This document shows positions 10,974-20,439 of a stretch of DNA of 64,000 bases, piece after piece (within the stretch, counting starts at the first letter, position 1; the number at the start of each line of letters is the position of its first letter). This stretch comes from Gracilaria domingensis (lineage: Eukaryota; Rhodophyta; Florideophyceae; Gracilariales; Gracilariaceae). A program made the translations under genes and the position numbers. The DNA is taken from positions 30,234-94,233 of the forward strand of contig VCMS01000359.1 of assembly GCA_022539475.1 (NCBI GenBank). Direction: 5' to 3'. Under the pieces are notes generated by a model. The model did not search any database. It worked only from the letters and a program-made list of their open reading frames with translations, and had not been told where the DNA came from.

Positions 10974-11458
10974 TCACAGCTGTTGTGGGATGAACACTGT
11001 CGTCTTCAGAACCTGCTTTCTCCTGGTCATGAAATAACCAACCAGGCATCGCACCGGTAGGTATATACCCATATCCATAGAGAGAAGGAAAAAATCGCGG
11101 AGACTCTGGTCCTCATCCCCGTCCTTCTTGTCAAGAAGCTTCGTTACAAGATATCGTTGTTCCACAGGTTTGTTATTCACAACACTCTTTCGCAGCTGTT
11201 GCAGTGTCAAGTTCTGCAGGTTCTTGGAGTTAGTGGCCTCCTCAAACATCTTCCTTGCCTCCGGAATATCCTTATAGTTCTCGGCGCAGAACTCTATTAA
11301 CCCTCTAAACCCCACGTCCCGTGGCGATCAGGGCCTCCATCGCTGTTTGCCAAAGCATCGCGAAGAACCAAGAAAAGTCTGACATATGCATGGAACGCCG
11401 GAGGCGGAGCACTCATGTCGATAGGATGTATCTCCTCTCCAACATCGGTGGAATCCAT
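10974..11458 (-). CDS. unknown protein upstream of the methyltransferase-SET gene; one frameshift
   Basis: The ATG at 11458 opens a frame (MDSTDVGEEIHPIDMS..) that runs to a GGGG tract near 11310, where the frame must change by one base to continue as the 113-codon stretch ending at 10974 (IEFCAENYKD..FIPQQL). The start lies only about 15 bp from the left outer arm of the palindrome, so that arm is probably its promoter. The product would be about 160 residues, charged and helical-looking, with no family I recognise. Its stop at 10974 is in the same frame as the methyltransferase gene, so the two could once have been one polypeptide. I think separate genes are more likely because of the good ATG and nuclear signal at 10907. 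Confidence 0.45.
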
Positions 11459-11840
11459 CGCTTCAGCGCAAACAACGGAGGCGAGCCTTTAAATGGCGAC
11501 TTACGCTGGGCACCCCCGCTTTCGGCAGCTCCTCCCAGCGCACTGCCAGTCTCGTCCGTGTCCGTGTCCGCTCGGAGCGATAGGCGGTGGGCGATAGCGT
11601 CGCGTGTCGGAGCGATAGCGTCGCGTGTCGGCCACGTCGCGATTCGGAGCTATTGCAACGGTCCCGTATTGTGCTAAAAGTCGCGGATCAAGTGGGTGTG
11701 AAGCGCTAGTTTTCTCTAGTTTGATATATGTGCACGGCGTGTGCAGCGAAATCACTGCCGGAAGTGCCGGGAGGAGTGTTTTGGGAGGTCTCCGGAAGGC
11801 GCCGGAATGTGGCCAGAACGTGCCCGCGGGCGGGAGGGGT

Positions 11841-11874
11841 CGGTCGTGTTAGGGTAGCTACCCTAACACGACCG
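11841..11874. repeat. perfect palindrome containing TTAGGG/CCCTAA (copy 1 of 4)
   Basis: A 34-nt perfect palindrome with the core GTTAGGGTAGCTACCCTAAC, flanked by GC-rich palindromic blocks. The same core recurs at 11953-11980, 12304-12343 (40 nt perfect) and around 12418-12448 (centre altered to GTACCTAC). Confidence 0.9.
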
Positions 11875-12077
11875 GACCCCCCCGCCCGCGGGCATAAAAT
11901 CGCACATTTTTCAAAAAATCGCCAAAACGTGCCCGCGGGCGGGGGGGTCCAGTCGTGTTAGGGTAGCTACCCTAACACGACCGACCCCCCCCGCCCGCGC
12001 GCACGTTTTGGACGATTTTTTGACACCCTCCGGAGACCTCCCAAAACACTCCTCCCGGCACTTCCTGTACCCACTGC

Positions 12078-12198
12078 GTCACCTCAGTGCACCATCCCGG
12101 AAATTAGGGAGTGTCTGGAGGGTGAGAAGACGGGATGGTCACCTCAGTGCACCATCCCGGAAATTAGGGAGTGTCTGGAGGGTGAAGATGACGGGATG
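12078..12198. repeat. two tandem 60-bp units at the palindrome centre
   Basis: Two head-to-tail copies beginning GTCACCTCAGTGCACCATCC, differing by a small indel near the end of the unit. They form the only asymmetric part of the large palindrome. Confidence 0.85.
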
Positions 12199-12894
12199 GT
12201 GCACTAAGGTGACGCAGTGGGTACAGGAAGTGCCGGGAGGAGTGTTTTGGGAGGTCTCCGGAGGGTGCCAAAAATCGTCCAAAACGTGCCCGCGGGCGGG
12301 GGAGGTCGGTCGTGTTAGGGTAGCTACCCTAACACGACCGACCCCCCCCCGCCCGCGGCACGTTTTGGGCGATTTTTTGAAAAATGTGCGATTTTATGCC
12401 CGCGGGCGGGGGGGTCCGGTCGTGTTAGGGTACCTACCCTAACACGACCGACCCCCCCCGCCCGCGGGCACGTTCTGGCCACATTCTGGCACCTTCCCGG
12501 GACCTCGCAAAACACGCCGCCGCGCAGTGATTTCGCTACACCCGGCCGCCGGTACGTTGGCGCCGCTGTCCACGTGTATTTGCGGGAGTAGGCTGTACAT
12601 GGAAGTGAATGAGTGTACTCTTGACTACTATGCAAAGCATTTGAAGAGCATGATTGAGAACGCGACCATTGCTCGCGTGAGTCATCATTGCGCGAACTCC
12701 ACGACTCTAAAGCGTACAATCAGTGTGCGAGCGGCCACGGACAGGACACGGACGAGACTGGCAGTGCGCTGGGAGGAGCTGCCGAAAGCGGGGGTGCCCA
12801 GCGTAAGTCGCCATTTAAAGGCTCGCTCCGTTCTTGTATCGTCCAGAGCGAGCGTATTGTTGATATACACCTTTCACTGCAATAGCTGTTCAAC

Positions 12895-14658
12895 ATGAAG
12901 CCAACTCGTGTTCGAAAGCGTACGCAAAGCGTGACTCCTCGCACTCGGCGGAGCACTCGATTATTGCAAGGTGGAATGCGGGTTTCTCTGCAGATGGATA
13001 TTGAGGATGAAGGAAAGGTGATAGTCGGGGAAGCGTTGTTGCATGGAATTGGAAGTGTTCTACGCCGCGAGTTGCACGGGAAGCAATTGGACCCAGGTCT
13101 TGTGGTGGTTCATAATATTCTCATCAGTCGAAGCGGTCAGACGTTCTACCCTTACCGGGCGGAGGGCCTGGATCTTCCACAATATATCCAGGATCTCCGG
13201 ACGGCCGCTCCTTGGGATGAGAAAATGATGGAACCGGTGGCAGCCAGCATTCCGGCGTCGAAGCGAGGAACGGTGAGCGCTATGAGTGAGGTGATGACGC
13301 CGACAAGCCGCACGGAGCCAATTCGAAGTTCATCAACACCGAGAGGTAGCGCATCAGTAGCACCTCCGCGGGCAGGTCCGTCGTCTGTTACGAAGCGGTC
13401 TATGGAGACGAGAGCATCCCCAGCTACGAAGCGGACAGGTCAAACAGAGTCTACCTCCGCTACGAAGCCCACTGCGTCGAAAAGGGCTTCTCCTGCGATG
13501 AATCAGACCGTCGACACAAGGGGATCTTCTGCGTCGAAACAGACGGTTCAGCAGGGACGGCTGTGCAAGAGGAGGAAGATGAGATCATGAAAGGTCCCCT
13601 TCCAGACGCGGATGCGCAATCCGCGCAAGGAGCTGGTCCATCTGTACCCCAAACTGCACCAGAAACTGCGGAGCAGCAGGACGATGACGTTGTGTTTCTG
13701 TCCGCAAGAATGGCACGTTCAAGTGTTTCTGGCGAGCGGTCTGGAACACAAGGGACACCTACTCGGAGCAAGACGTACAGACGAATTCGTCAGAAGGTAC
13801 CAAAGGTGAACCTCAATTACTACCGGATGGTTGTTGTTACTGTTGACATCACTCTGGTGGACACTCCGCCCAATTTACTCCGTGGAGTAAGTAGACGCCA
13901 CGTTGAAGCCCTTGTGAAGAGTATGGAGGAGCGGGGGATATTTCAGTCGATGGGTTCTCCAGTGGTGGCCTTACAAGATGCTACTACGGGAGAGAGGGAT
14001 ACTGACAAGGGACGCCTAACGAAGAAGTGCTTCATTGTAGATGGTTTGCATCGTCTGAAAGCTATACAATATTTGGCAGCGACTGGTGCACCGAAGTGGA
14101 AGCGATTAGCAAGTTTTGGCGTTGCAATCTGCTGATACGAAGAGATGGGAGACCCATTGGGATGAAGGAATTGTTATGTGTTGCTCGTACCTCAATGAGT
14201 CGACGAGTACCATGCGAAGGATGATGTTTGCAGACAAGATACACTCTATAGTTAGTGTGGTCGCCATTCTAATTGAAGATGTTGAGGGGGTGACGCCGGC
14301 AGACGTGGATCCTGCAGAAGTGACAGAAGTGTTGAAGGAGAGCCAACTGATTGGGACTGTGCAAGAGCGTCAGTACCTGAGATATGCCAATGTCGCCCTG
14401 CAACTCATGTCTCGTGAGGGAATGCTGGCCCATTTCGAGGATATATGTGAGACTGTGAGTGACATAGGTCTCACACATCTGTCCCATACTCCGCTATATG
14501 TTTTGGATGCCGAGGAGTTTTCCTTCATTCTTGATTGTCTTCAGATGTTTCTATTGAAGGGCAAGTCGACGAAGACAAAGCAATGGAAAAGCTTTGAGGA
14601 GGTTCGAGGTTTCTTTTATGATAGAGCAGTTCTCTGTTCCGCGCGGCTAGAGCAGTGA
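12895..14658 (+). pseudogene. ParB-like domain protein, broken by frameshifts
   Basis: It begins with ATG at 12895 about 60 bp from the palindrome arm. The first frame (to 13590) encodes a basic, Ser/Thr-rich protein with repeats of the type SATKR/SASKQ. The frame then changes near 13500-13590 to one carrying a ParB/sulfiredoxin-fold segment: TPPNLLRGVSRRHVEALVKS, then GSPVVALQD and FIVDGLHRLKAIQYLA, where DG.HR is the family's core motif. Between about 14110 and 14215 two further compensating frame changes are needed (LLIRRDGRPIGMKELL in one frame, STMRRMMFADKIHSIVSV in the next) to reach the last frame, which ends at 14658. Introns could explain one change but not the closely spaced pair, so I call a pseudogene or poor sequence. 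ParB-like domains bind or nick DNA in other mobile elements. It ends overlapping the oxygenase frame by 4 bp, so the two may originally have formed one protein. Confidence 0.55.
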
Positions 14659-16808
14659 GGAATGAACTGAACGAGGAAGAGTCCATGGAAGTGTTCCTGA
14701 AACGCGAAGTCAGTCTTTCTGCCCCATCGAATGAAGATGACGTTGAAGACCCAGACAACAACGCAGCTGTGTATCAGTTCCTTTTGGGACAAGTTGTGAA
14801 CTTCAACACATTGCCGCGTGTTCGGAGCAGGACGAGCTCAATTAGAACTGCCACGACTTCCGTTCAGAATCGATTGCGGACGATGCTCAAGGTAATTCCG
14901 CCCCCCGCACCAGTGAAGCAGTCCGTGACGAAGAGGAGGACTCCCGCTGCTGCTGCTGCAACATCTGCCAGTGAAGAAGGGGAGCCGCGAAGAAGTGCAC
15001 GAGAACGGGCGCAGGTGAGTTATAGGGAAATTGAGCACGGCCGAAATCGAGGTGCCATAGAAGTTCTGGATAGCTCTGAAGAAGAACAGCGGGCTCCGCC
15101 GAGGAAGAAACGGAGAAAGACTTTCACACAACAGATGAGATCTACTCTGAACAGCATGACACCGGATGACCTGATGTCTCAACTAAATGAACATGTGCTG
15201 AGAGGAAGGTCGATGAAGGTTCAGTTCGTGGCATTGGGAGAGGGAGCGAATGCAGAGAACGCAGGCAGTTCTGCATTTGTGGATGACGATGAGCTTCTTT
15301 CTGTGACAGTTCCACGGGTTGTCACCGTCGAGAAAGATGCTGCGCCAGACGATCAGCAAGAGACAGGTGGGGGGTCATTTGATGACGAGTTACCTACAGC
15401 TCTTCCGGAATATGAGGAGCACGGACTTGTTCGAGGTGACCCATATGATGGCCCACCGAACCCATCATGGTGCGGGTATGCCAGGCTGAGACCGCAGGAA
15501 TGGCAAGGGAAGAACGTAATTGAGCACAAGGACCCCTGGCTCAGAGTCATTCACTTGCCGAAGGGACATAGGTCGGAGCTGCTAAGTGTCTCGAATCTCA
15601 GAGATGTACACCATCTTGTCTTTTGGCACGCTGCAAGGGCTGAACATCGCCTACGGGCGGAGACATTTGGTATGCAGTATCCCCGTACTCGACCGACAGG
15701 TATGGATGATGAAGAGGTGCTGTGGGTTGCTGCGAAGGAGCATGACGAATTTGGGCAAATGTTCTTCGCCCGAATGCAAGCTGAGCTAAGGCAGAATGGA
15801 TATTGCGTGCTTGATGGTTTTGCGACGGATAATGGTGTCCCTAAATGGGAGGAGTTGGAAGAAGTTCGGGAGTTCGGAGATGTGTCGGGGAAGTTGGTGG
15901 ACTTCTTCGAGAATGAGTATGGAGCGATGCCGGATATACGGAAAGGAGAGGAACAGAAGTCGTTTGTTCAAATAATCAACGATGATGAAGGATGGAAGGA
16001 CGGTAGCGATGGACCATTTGAGGGGAGAGTGATGTCGACACGTTGGGGTACGGTGGAGAAGCCGGAGGATAATGAGGAGCTCAGGTGGGTTGTAAGGTCG
16101 CGTGCTTTACTTGATGTTCGAATGGGTACAATTGCTGCGGCTTTGGGACTATGGGACAATGAAAGGGAAGCTGTGAAGATGTACACTCCGAAAACTGGTG
16201 GTCGATTTCTGGGGACGACGAGAAAGTGCAAGCGCCAGACGCTGCACACCGACTTCAGTGGTCTGGTTACGAAGGAAACAATGAATACTGGCAACCCCGG
16301 ATACTTTGTAATGGCCTATGGGAAAGAGGGCTTTCCTCTCTGGGTGAGCGCTGGAAGCCATCAACTGGTGGGGATGAACAACCAACAGTTGCGAGTGATG
16401 TCGGAGGTGTATCCAGCGAAGAAGATAATCATCCCACCGTACTCTGTATTCGTGGGCCGTGGTGATGTGACACATGCTGGAGCAAGTGGGAAGGACAAGG
16501 TGGATAGGCCCGAGTCTATGGATTTGCTGGTTAGATACCACATGTACATGGTACCAGAGGGCTACGCACTACCTGATGCTGTTCATCGGGTGCGGGATTT
16601 CCGACCCACGTTTGTCAATGGTGACGAGGAGAAGGAGGCGGAGGATGAACTGTTGTCCGATAAGGAGGGTGGGGTGGTTGACATGGACGAAGACCAAGTG
16701 GTCGTGGAGATTGGTGTGGAAGCGGACGCCGGTAGAACCGAAGTGCTCGAGAGTAGTAGTGATGACGATTTGCCAATAATGAGGCTGCGAGCGCCTCGAA
16801 GTGGATGA
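14655..16808 (+). CDS. 2-oxoglutarate/Fe(II)-dependent oxygenase-like protein (left copy)
   Basis: The 717-codon frame is intact; the first real ATG is at 14685 (MEVFLKREVS). The N-terminal third is acidic/basic and disordered with a nuclear-looking PPRKKRRK cluster. The C-terminal half carries the double-stranded beta-helix signature: LHTDFSGL with His531 and Asp533, GYFVMA and FPLWVSAGSHQL, then IIPPYSVFVGRGDVTHAG with His607, followed by DLLVRYHMYM, whose Arg would hold 2-oxoglutarate. Spacing of the HxD..H triad (74 residues) is normal for the superfamily. Enzymes of this fold oxidise modified bases, histones or small molecules. Because it sits beside a DNA methyltransferase-SET gene and a ParB gene, I suggest a role on DNA or chromatin, but the substrate is unknown. 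From 14870 on it belongs to the inverted duplication; a second copy lies at 62069-64000. Confidence 0.65.
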   Translation: MRNELNEEESMEVFLKREVSLSAPSNEDDVEDPDNNAAVYQFLLGQVVNFNTLPRVRSRTSSIRTATTSVQNRLRTMLKVIPPPAPVKQSVTKRRTPAAAAATSASEEGEPRRSARERAQVSYREIEHGRNRGAIEVLDSSEEEQRAPPRKKRRKTFTQQMRSTLNSMTPDDLMSQLNEHVLRGRSMKVQFVALGEGANAENAGSSAFVDDDELLSVTVPRVVTVEKDAAPDDQQETGGGSFDDELPTALPEYEEHGLVRGDPYDGPPNPSWCGYARLRPQEWQGKNVIEHKDPWLRVIHLPKGHRSELLSVSNLRDVHHLVFWHAARAEHRLRAETFGMQYPRTRPTGMDDEEVLWVAAKEHDEFGQMFFARMQAELRQNGYCVLDGFATDNGVPKWEELEEVREFGDVSGKLVDFFENEYGAMPDIRKGEEQKSFVQIINDDEGWKDGSDGPFEGRVMSTRWGTVEKPEDNEELRWVVRSRALLDVRMGTIAAALGLWDNEREAVKMYTPKTGGRFLGTTRKCKRQTLHTDFSGLVTKETMNTGNPGYFVMAYGKEGFPLWVSAGSHQLVGMNNQQLRVMSEVYPAKKIIIPPYSVFVGRGDVTHAGASGKDKVDRPESMDLLVRYHMYMVPEGYALPDAVHRVRDFRPTFVNGDEEKEAEDELLSDKEGGVVDMDEDQVVVEIGVEADAGRTEVLESSSDDDLPIMRLRAPRSG

Positions 16809-17072
16809 GAATGAGATGATTAGTAAACTATGTGTGTCTTGCGAGTATTAAGAGTAGTATACTATTACAAGGCTATACATATGAACATAGAAAAGGTGCG
16901 GCAGGCTGGTAATTGAACAAATGCCAAACGTCTTTGATCCAGTTGCGTCTAATTGCAACATGCCAAATGCTCGGTATCGTTAACATCATTGGTGGCACCA
17001 GTCAATTCGCAATTGAACATGTAGCGTCCTAACATTTCTGAAACTGCACTTAAGGTTGCTCTTAAGAGAAGT

Positions 17073-17984
17073 ATGAAACTGAGAAGTCTATACAGTTCCT
17101 GTCTATGCGGTACTTGTGGCAGTATGGTGACTGTATCAGGAAAAATGGCAGAGGAACAGAGAGACTTGGCAGAAATTTCACCAAATATCTTGTCTAAGTT
17201 CATATATGCCAATGGTTACGGTATATTAAGTTCCGTTGATGGAACGTTGAGAAGAGAAGGAGAGTCAATTCCAGAAGAAGTTGTGAAGTGTATGAAGTTC
17301 ATTGACGAACGTGTTGGTTTCGGACTTGTAACAGGGGGTGATGTGGGCGACGTGGAGGGGAAAATGGAAGGACTCGGAGACTATAAGTTTGGTGTCTCGG
17401 CGAATCATGGAGCTTTCCTGCGTTTCTCTGACGAGAGGGAAATTAAGGGTGCATTCAATGATCACACCCTTGACCACACTGTTGACGGACTACTGTTCCT
17501 GGCAAGGGATTTGAATAGGAGGCATGGTATTGTGAATGATGATGACAAGGGGTTCGTGGAGACCAGAAGTGATAGTGGCCTTCCCAATTTCGTGTACAAC
17601 AAACTGTGGCAGTGGAAGGAAGAAGTGGATTCTGCTATTGGGGACCTGTTGCAGAAGATGGATGCGTTTGTTATCTATCCCGGCGATAAAAGTTGCGAAA
17701 TTGTGGACAAGCGATACACAAAAGGAAGCGGAGGAGAAAATCTTGTGGATAATGAACCGAGATTTATTGATACGGATGACGTCGTGACGTTCGGAAGTGC
17801 TTTCAGCGACGGGCCTTTGCATGAGGTAGGCGTGTACGGCGTTCACGTCAAAGAAGATTGTATCCCGGGTGGAGTACACAACCTGTTCGAAAGCGTGGAG
17901 GATGTACATTCGACAATTATGTTGGTGGCTCTGTTGTACGGCTACGAGGAAAAGCAGCACGATAAAAACCACCATGATTCATAA
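17073..17984 (+). CDS. HAD-superfamily phosphatase-like protein A (left copy), nucleophile Asp missing
   Basis: Intact 303-codon ORF with ATG start. The fold resembles HAD-IIB / trehalose-phosphate-phosphatase-like enzymes: motif I GILSSVDGTLRR (about residue 51), motif II region GFGLVTGG, a GVSANHGAFLRF segment, and near the end TFGSAFSDGPLHEVG, equivalent to the acidic motif IV, followed by FESVEDVHSTIMLV. In motif I (DxDGT) the first Asp, the phosphorylated nucleophile, is Ser (SSVDGT), so the protein is probably not an active phosphatase. The same Ser is in the right copy at 60893-61804, so this is not a recent error. The N terminus (RSLYSSCLCGTCGS) may be a targeting or secretion leader. 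It is convergent with the related gene HAD-B, 52 bp away, and the two are clearly paralogues. Confidence 0.7.
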   Translation: MKLRSLYSSCLCGTCGSMVTVSGKMAEEQRDLAEISPNILSKFIYANGYGILSSVDGTLRREGESIPEEVVKCMKFIDERVGFGLVTGGDVGDVEGKMEGLGDYKFGVSANHGAFLRFSDEREIKGAFNDHTLDHTVDGLLFLARDLNRRHGIVNDDDKGFVETRSDSGLPNFVYNKLWQWKEEVDSAIGDLLQKMDAFVIYPGDKSCEIVDKRYTKGSGGENLVDNEPRFIDTDDVVTFGSAFSDGPLHEVGVYGVHVKEDCIPGGVHNLFESVEDVHSTIMLVALLYGYEEKQHDKNHHDS

Positions 17985-18036
17985 AAGGGTATTGAGATAT
18001 ATACGACACTTTTATTACTGAGATCTCATATCATAG

Positions 18037-18909
18037 CTAAGTATTAAAGGCATCGTAGCACTTGAAACAAATTCCAAGAGCATTTCTAAACCATTGACAC
18101 TTGCATTTTCTGTACCCGTACAGTTCTGCCACCCTTCTGATGGTCTCATGCACGTCCTCCACCCCATCAACAAGATATGTTACCGCTGGTGGAGGGTCGT
18201 CTCCCTTCACATGAACTGCGAGGGTTGCCATTTCATATAGAGGACCATCATTGGAAGCATTCCCGAAAGCAACGATTAAATGTGTGTCGAACTGGGGGTC
18301 GTTTTCAACCAAGGCTAGCGCCCCACTATTTTTCGTGAAACGAATGTCCCCTATGTCACAGTTTTCATCTTGCGGGTACGCAACCAGGTTCGGAAAGGAT
18401 GTCAACACTTTTGAAATACCGGAGTTAGCTTCTGTTTTCCACTTCGACAGTCCATTGTACGTGAAGTTAGGGAGTCCACTGTCTTTTCTAGTGCTCACCA
18501 CTGCTTGTTGACGCTCTTCGTGAAGTCCGTGCGATTCATTTAAGGAGAGTGCAAGTCTCTCAAGTTCGGCTGCACATCTTTCGTAGCCTTCCCTGTCAAG
18601 GTCCTGATCAATTTCGGTACCATTGGATAATCTCACCCGTGCGCCTTGGTTTCCAGAGATGCCAAAAGTGTAGCCACCCAGGTGCTCCATGAAACTCTCG
18701 GCATCCTCTATATCTCGCTCAGTAGCAATTCCGAAACCAACGAGTGCGTTGATGTACTTCATGCATTTGACTGTTTCGGCAGGAATGTTCTCCCCAGCTC
18801 TTTTCAGAGTACCGTCAACATCACTAATCACGGCGTAGCCTTTTTCGAATATTTCGTTAGCCAGCTGCTGAGGAGTTACTTCTTGGGCTCTAACTTCTGA
18901 GTTATACAT
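18037..18909 (-). CDS. HAD-superfamily phosphatase-like protein B (left copy)
   Basis: Intact 290-codon ORF starting MYNSEVRAQE. Motif I is complete here: GYAVISDVDGTLKRAGE with both catalytic Asp residues. Then come MKYINALVGFGIATERD, TFGISGNQGARVRL, DSGLPNF and VAFGNASNDGPLYEMA, ending with DGVEDVHETIRRVAELYG. The set matches HAD-IIB hydrolases of the trehalose-6-phosphate phosphatase / sugar-phosphatase kind; the exact substrate cannot be read. The motif II GIATER differs from GIATGR in the right copy, and Gly is the usual residue there. A Cys-rich C-terminal tail (KCKCQWFRNALGICFKC) follows the domain. Its 3' end faces that of HAD-A, which suggests an old inverted tandem duplication. Confidence 0.7.
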   Translation of the reverse strand: MYNSEVRAQEVTPQQLANEIFEKGYAVISDVDGTLKRAGENIPAETVKCMKYINALVGFGIATERDIEDAESFMEHLGGYTFGISGNQGARVRLSNGTEIDQDLDREGYERCAAELERLALSLNESHGLHEERQQAVVSTRKDSGLPNFTYNGLSKWKTEANSGISKVLTSFPNLVAYPQDENCDIGDIRFTKNSGALALVENDPQFDTHLIVAFGNASNDGPLYEMATLAVHVKGDDPPPAVTYLVDGVEDVHETIRRVAELYGYRKCKCQWFRNALGICFKCYDAFNT

Positions 18910-19536
18910 GTTTTGAAAGCTTTCGAAAGGGTTCGTTTTGCAAATGGGTGTGGGTATACGAATGAGAAGGATGTGATTGATGTTTACAAGGTGTTTCGTA
19001 GTATAAAAAGAGTCTAAGAACGACCATATACGGGTATTGTAGTACTGTTTTAAAACGTTACTAGGAGGAGAAGTTTTTGCATCGATTTGAAGTAAAGAAA
19101 GGATGATTTAGTCATAAATTATATGCACGGGTTCAAGTGGGTAAAGAAAACTGTAAATATCTTTAACATGAGCTTAGAAATCAAGAAGAGTAAAACAACC
19201 TCCATTACGGGTTGAAACCCATAAAAGGTTTACCTTACTTTATACGGGTGCCCCAAGTAATGCAAACGCTTAGTTCTTCAGAAATATCACAATTTTTGTA
19301 CTTGTTTCGTTACTAGTATCGTGCACTTTAATGATATGGAATGACCATTTTCTATCTAGCAAAATCCTAGCGAAGTATTAGTGATAAGGGATGTAGGATT
19401 TAAAGGGGCATATTTGAACCACAGAAGGACGAACAATATAAGTAATGTAATAGGAACAGGTCATTTCGATAAAGTAACTTTTATGTTTAACTATCTCTAA
19501 AAGGTTTACAACACCGAAAAGTCATGTGTTCTAACC

Positions 19537-20439
19537 TCAAAGCTGGGGGAATGGGGAGGGGGATAACTTTTCCTTAACAACGTTGACGTAGTTTGTATGA
19601 AAAGGAGCGGGGTCACCGCCTACAATGTTTCTTTCTTGGCGGGAAAAGTCGTAGAAGTACGCGTTCCTAAACTGAAAGTCGGAGAAAGAAGTAGGGAAGC
19701 CAATGAGAGTTTTCCCATATGCAAGAAGTCGCCCAACGGTCTCTTCCAGGTTGAAAGTAGTACCTGTCTTAAGCGAAACTATCTTCAACAGCTCTTTCAT
19801 TATTGTGAGCACAACCGTACTGCACTCCGTAGCGACTACGTCCATAGGAATGAAACCTCTTGAAGCCCCGACGATGTTGAACGCTGATAGCCACACGAGC
19901 TTCTCATAATAGCTTACGAGAAATGTGTCTTCGTCGACAACCCCGCAAGTGAGACCCATAGACCTAAACCTGTCTGCAACGTTGGAGGCCCACTTTCCTG
20001 TTGCGACAGTGAGACCATCCGGACTTTGAGGAGTGACACCATCCTGCGGAGCTGCGTTTCTTGAGGGGACACCAACGTATAGGACAACTTTTGAACATGT
20101 GTCCACACCGAGCTTCGAAACCAATGGTATGATGTCTCCATTCTGGAAGAAAACGAGATTCTCTCTGAGCGAATAAGGGCAAGCCTGAATTACGGTCTCC
20201 AGGGTGTTCGTTCTTCCACAAACTAGTATCGGTACATCAGAAAGATGAGAGGTAGCAGCCATGCTGCAGAATTCGTGTGCGGAAATGACCGTATCTTCTT
20301 CGTTCGCCAGCATGGTACCTATACGCCCCCTTCCAACAATAACGGCCCGAGTCCTTCGGGCGGGAGATGAGGTCTGAGGGACGTCAGAGTATCTGGGACT
20401 CGGAGGCGGAGTGGGAGGCATGTCGCACTGGGAGTTCAT
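19537..20439 (-). CDS. ketopantoate reductase-like (ApbA/PanE family) protein, left copy
   Basis: Start chosen at ATG 20439 (MNSQCDMPPTPPPSPR), giving 300 residues, the normal family length; the frame is open further upstream but that part looks like leader sequence. After a Pro-rich N terminus comes the dinucleotide-binding glycine loop AVIVGRGRIGTML, then VPILVCGRTN, ENLVFFQNGD (equivalent to the family's LQNG), VLYVGVPS, and the C-terminal helical domain YEKLVWLSAFNIVGASRG with the conserved Lys and Asn. The family reduces 2-dehydropantoate to pantoate with NADPH in pantothenate synthesis, but eukaryotic members often have other substrates. The copy is intact; the right copy (58439-59341) has a nonsense codon. 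Confidence 0.7.
   Translation of the reverse strand: MNSQCDMPPTPPPSPRYSDVPQTSSPARRTRAVIVGRGRIGTMLANEEDTVISAHEFCSMAATSHLSDVPILVCGRTNTLETVIQACPYSLRENLVFFQNGDIIPLVSKLGVDTCSKVVLYVGVPSRNAAPQDGVTPQSPDGLTVATGKWASNVADRFRSMGLTCGVVDEDTFLVSYYEKLVWLSAFNIVGASRGFIPMDVVATECSTVVLTIMKELLKIVSLKTGTTFNLEETVGRLLAYGKTLIGFPTSFSDFQFRNAYFYDFSRQERNIVGGDPAPFHTNYVNVVKEKLSPSPFPQL

Larger units (their letters stand above)
11474..12832. repeat. 1.36-kb nested palindrome (foldback-like) between divergent genes
   Basis: The outer arms (11474-11572 and 12733-12832, about 97 bp) are near-perfect inverted copies and each contains a TTTAAA TATA-like box. The inner arms (about 11742-12066 and 12226-12537) are also inverted copies, with blocks such as GTGCCGGGAGGAGTGTTTTG and GCCCGCGGGCGGG. 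The centre is a 60-bp sequence repeated twice in tandem (12078-12137 and 12138-12198). The whole can fold into one large cruciform with many smaller hairpins. Both flanking ATGs (11458 on minus, 12895 on plus) lie within 65 bp of the outer arms, so the arms look like duplicated, divergent promoters. Confidence 0.9.

Noticed and set aside
12078-12198. CRISPR-like repeat
   Set aside because: Only two 60-bp units in direct contact, without spacers, in a eukaryotic context.
11841-12448. Telomere or interstitial telomere array
   Set aside because: TTAGGG occurs once per palindrome arm, not as a tandem array, so it is not a telomere remnant.
11625-12719. Several open frames inside the big palindrome
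   Set aside because: They are made of inverted repeats and GC-rich blocks (PRAGGVGRVRVATLTRP and its mirror) and appear on both strands alike. No protein character.
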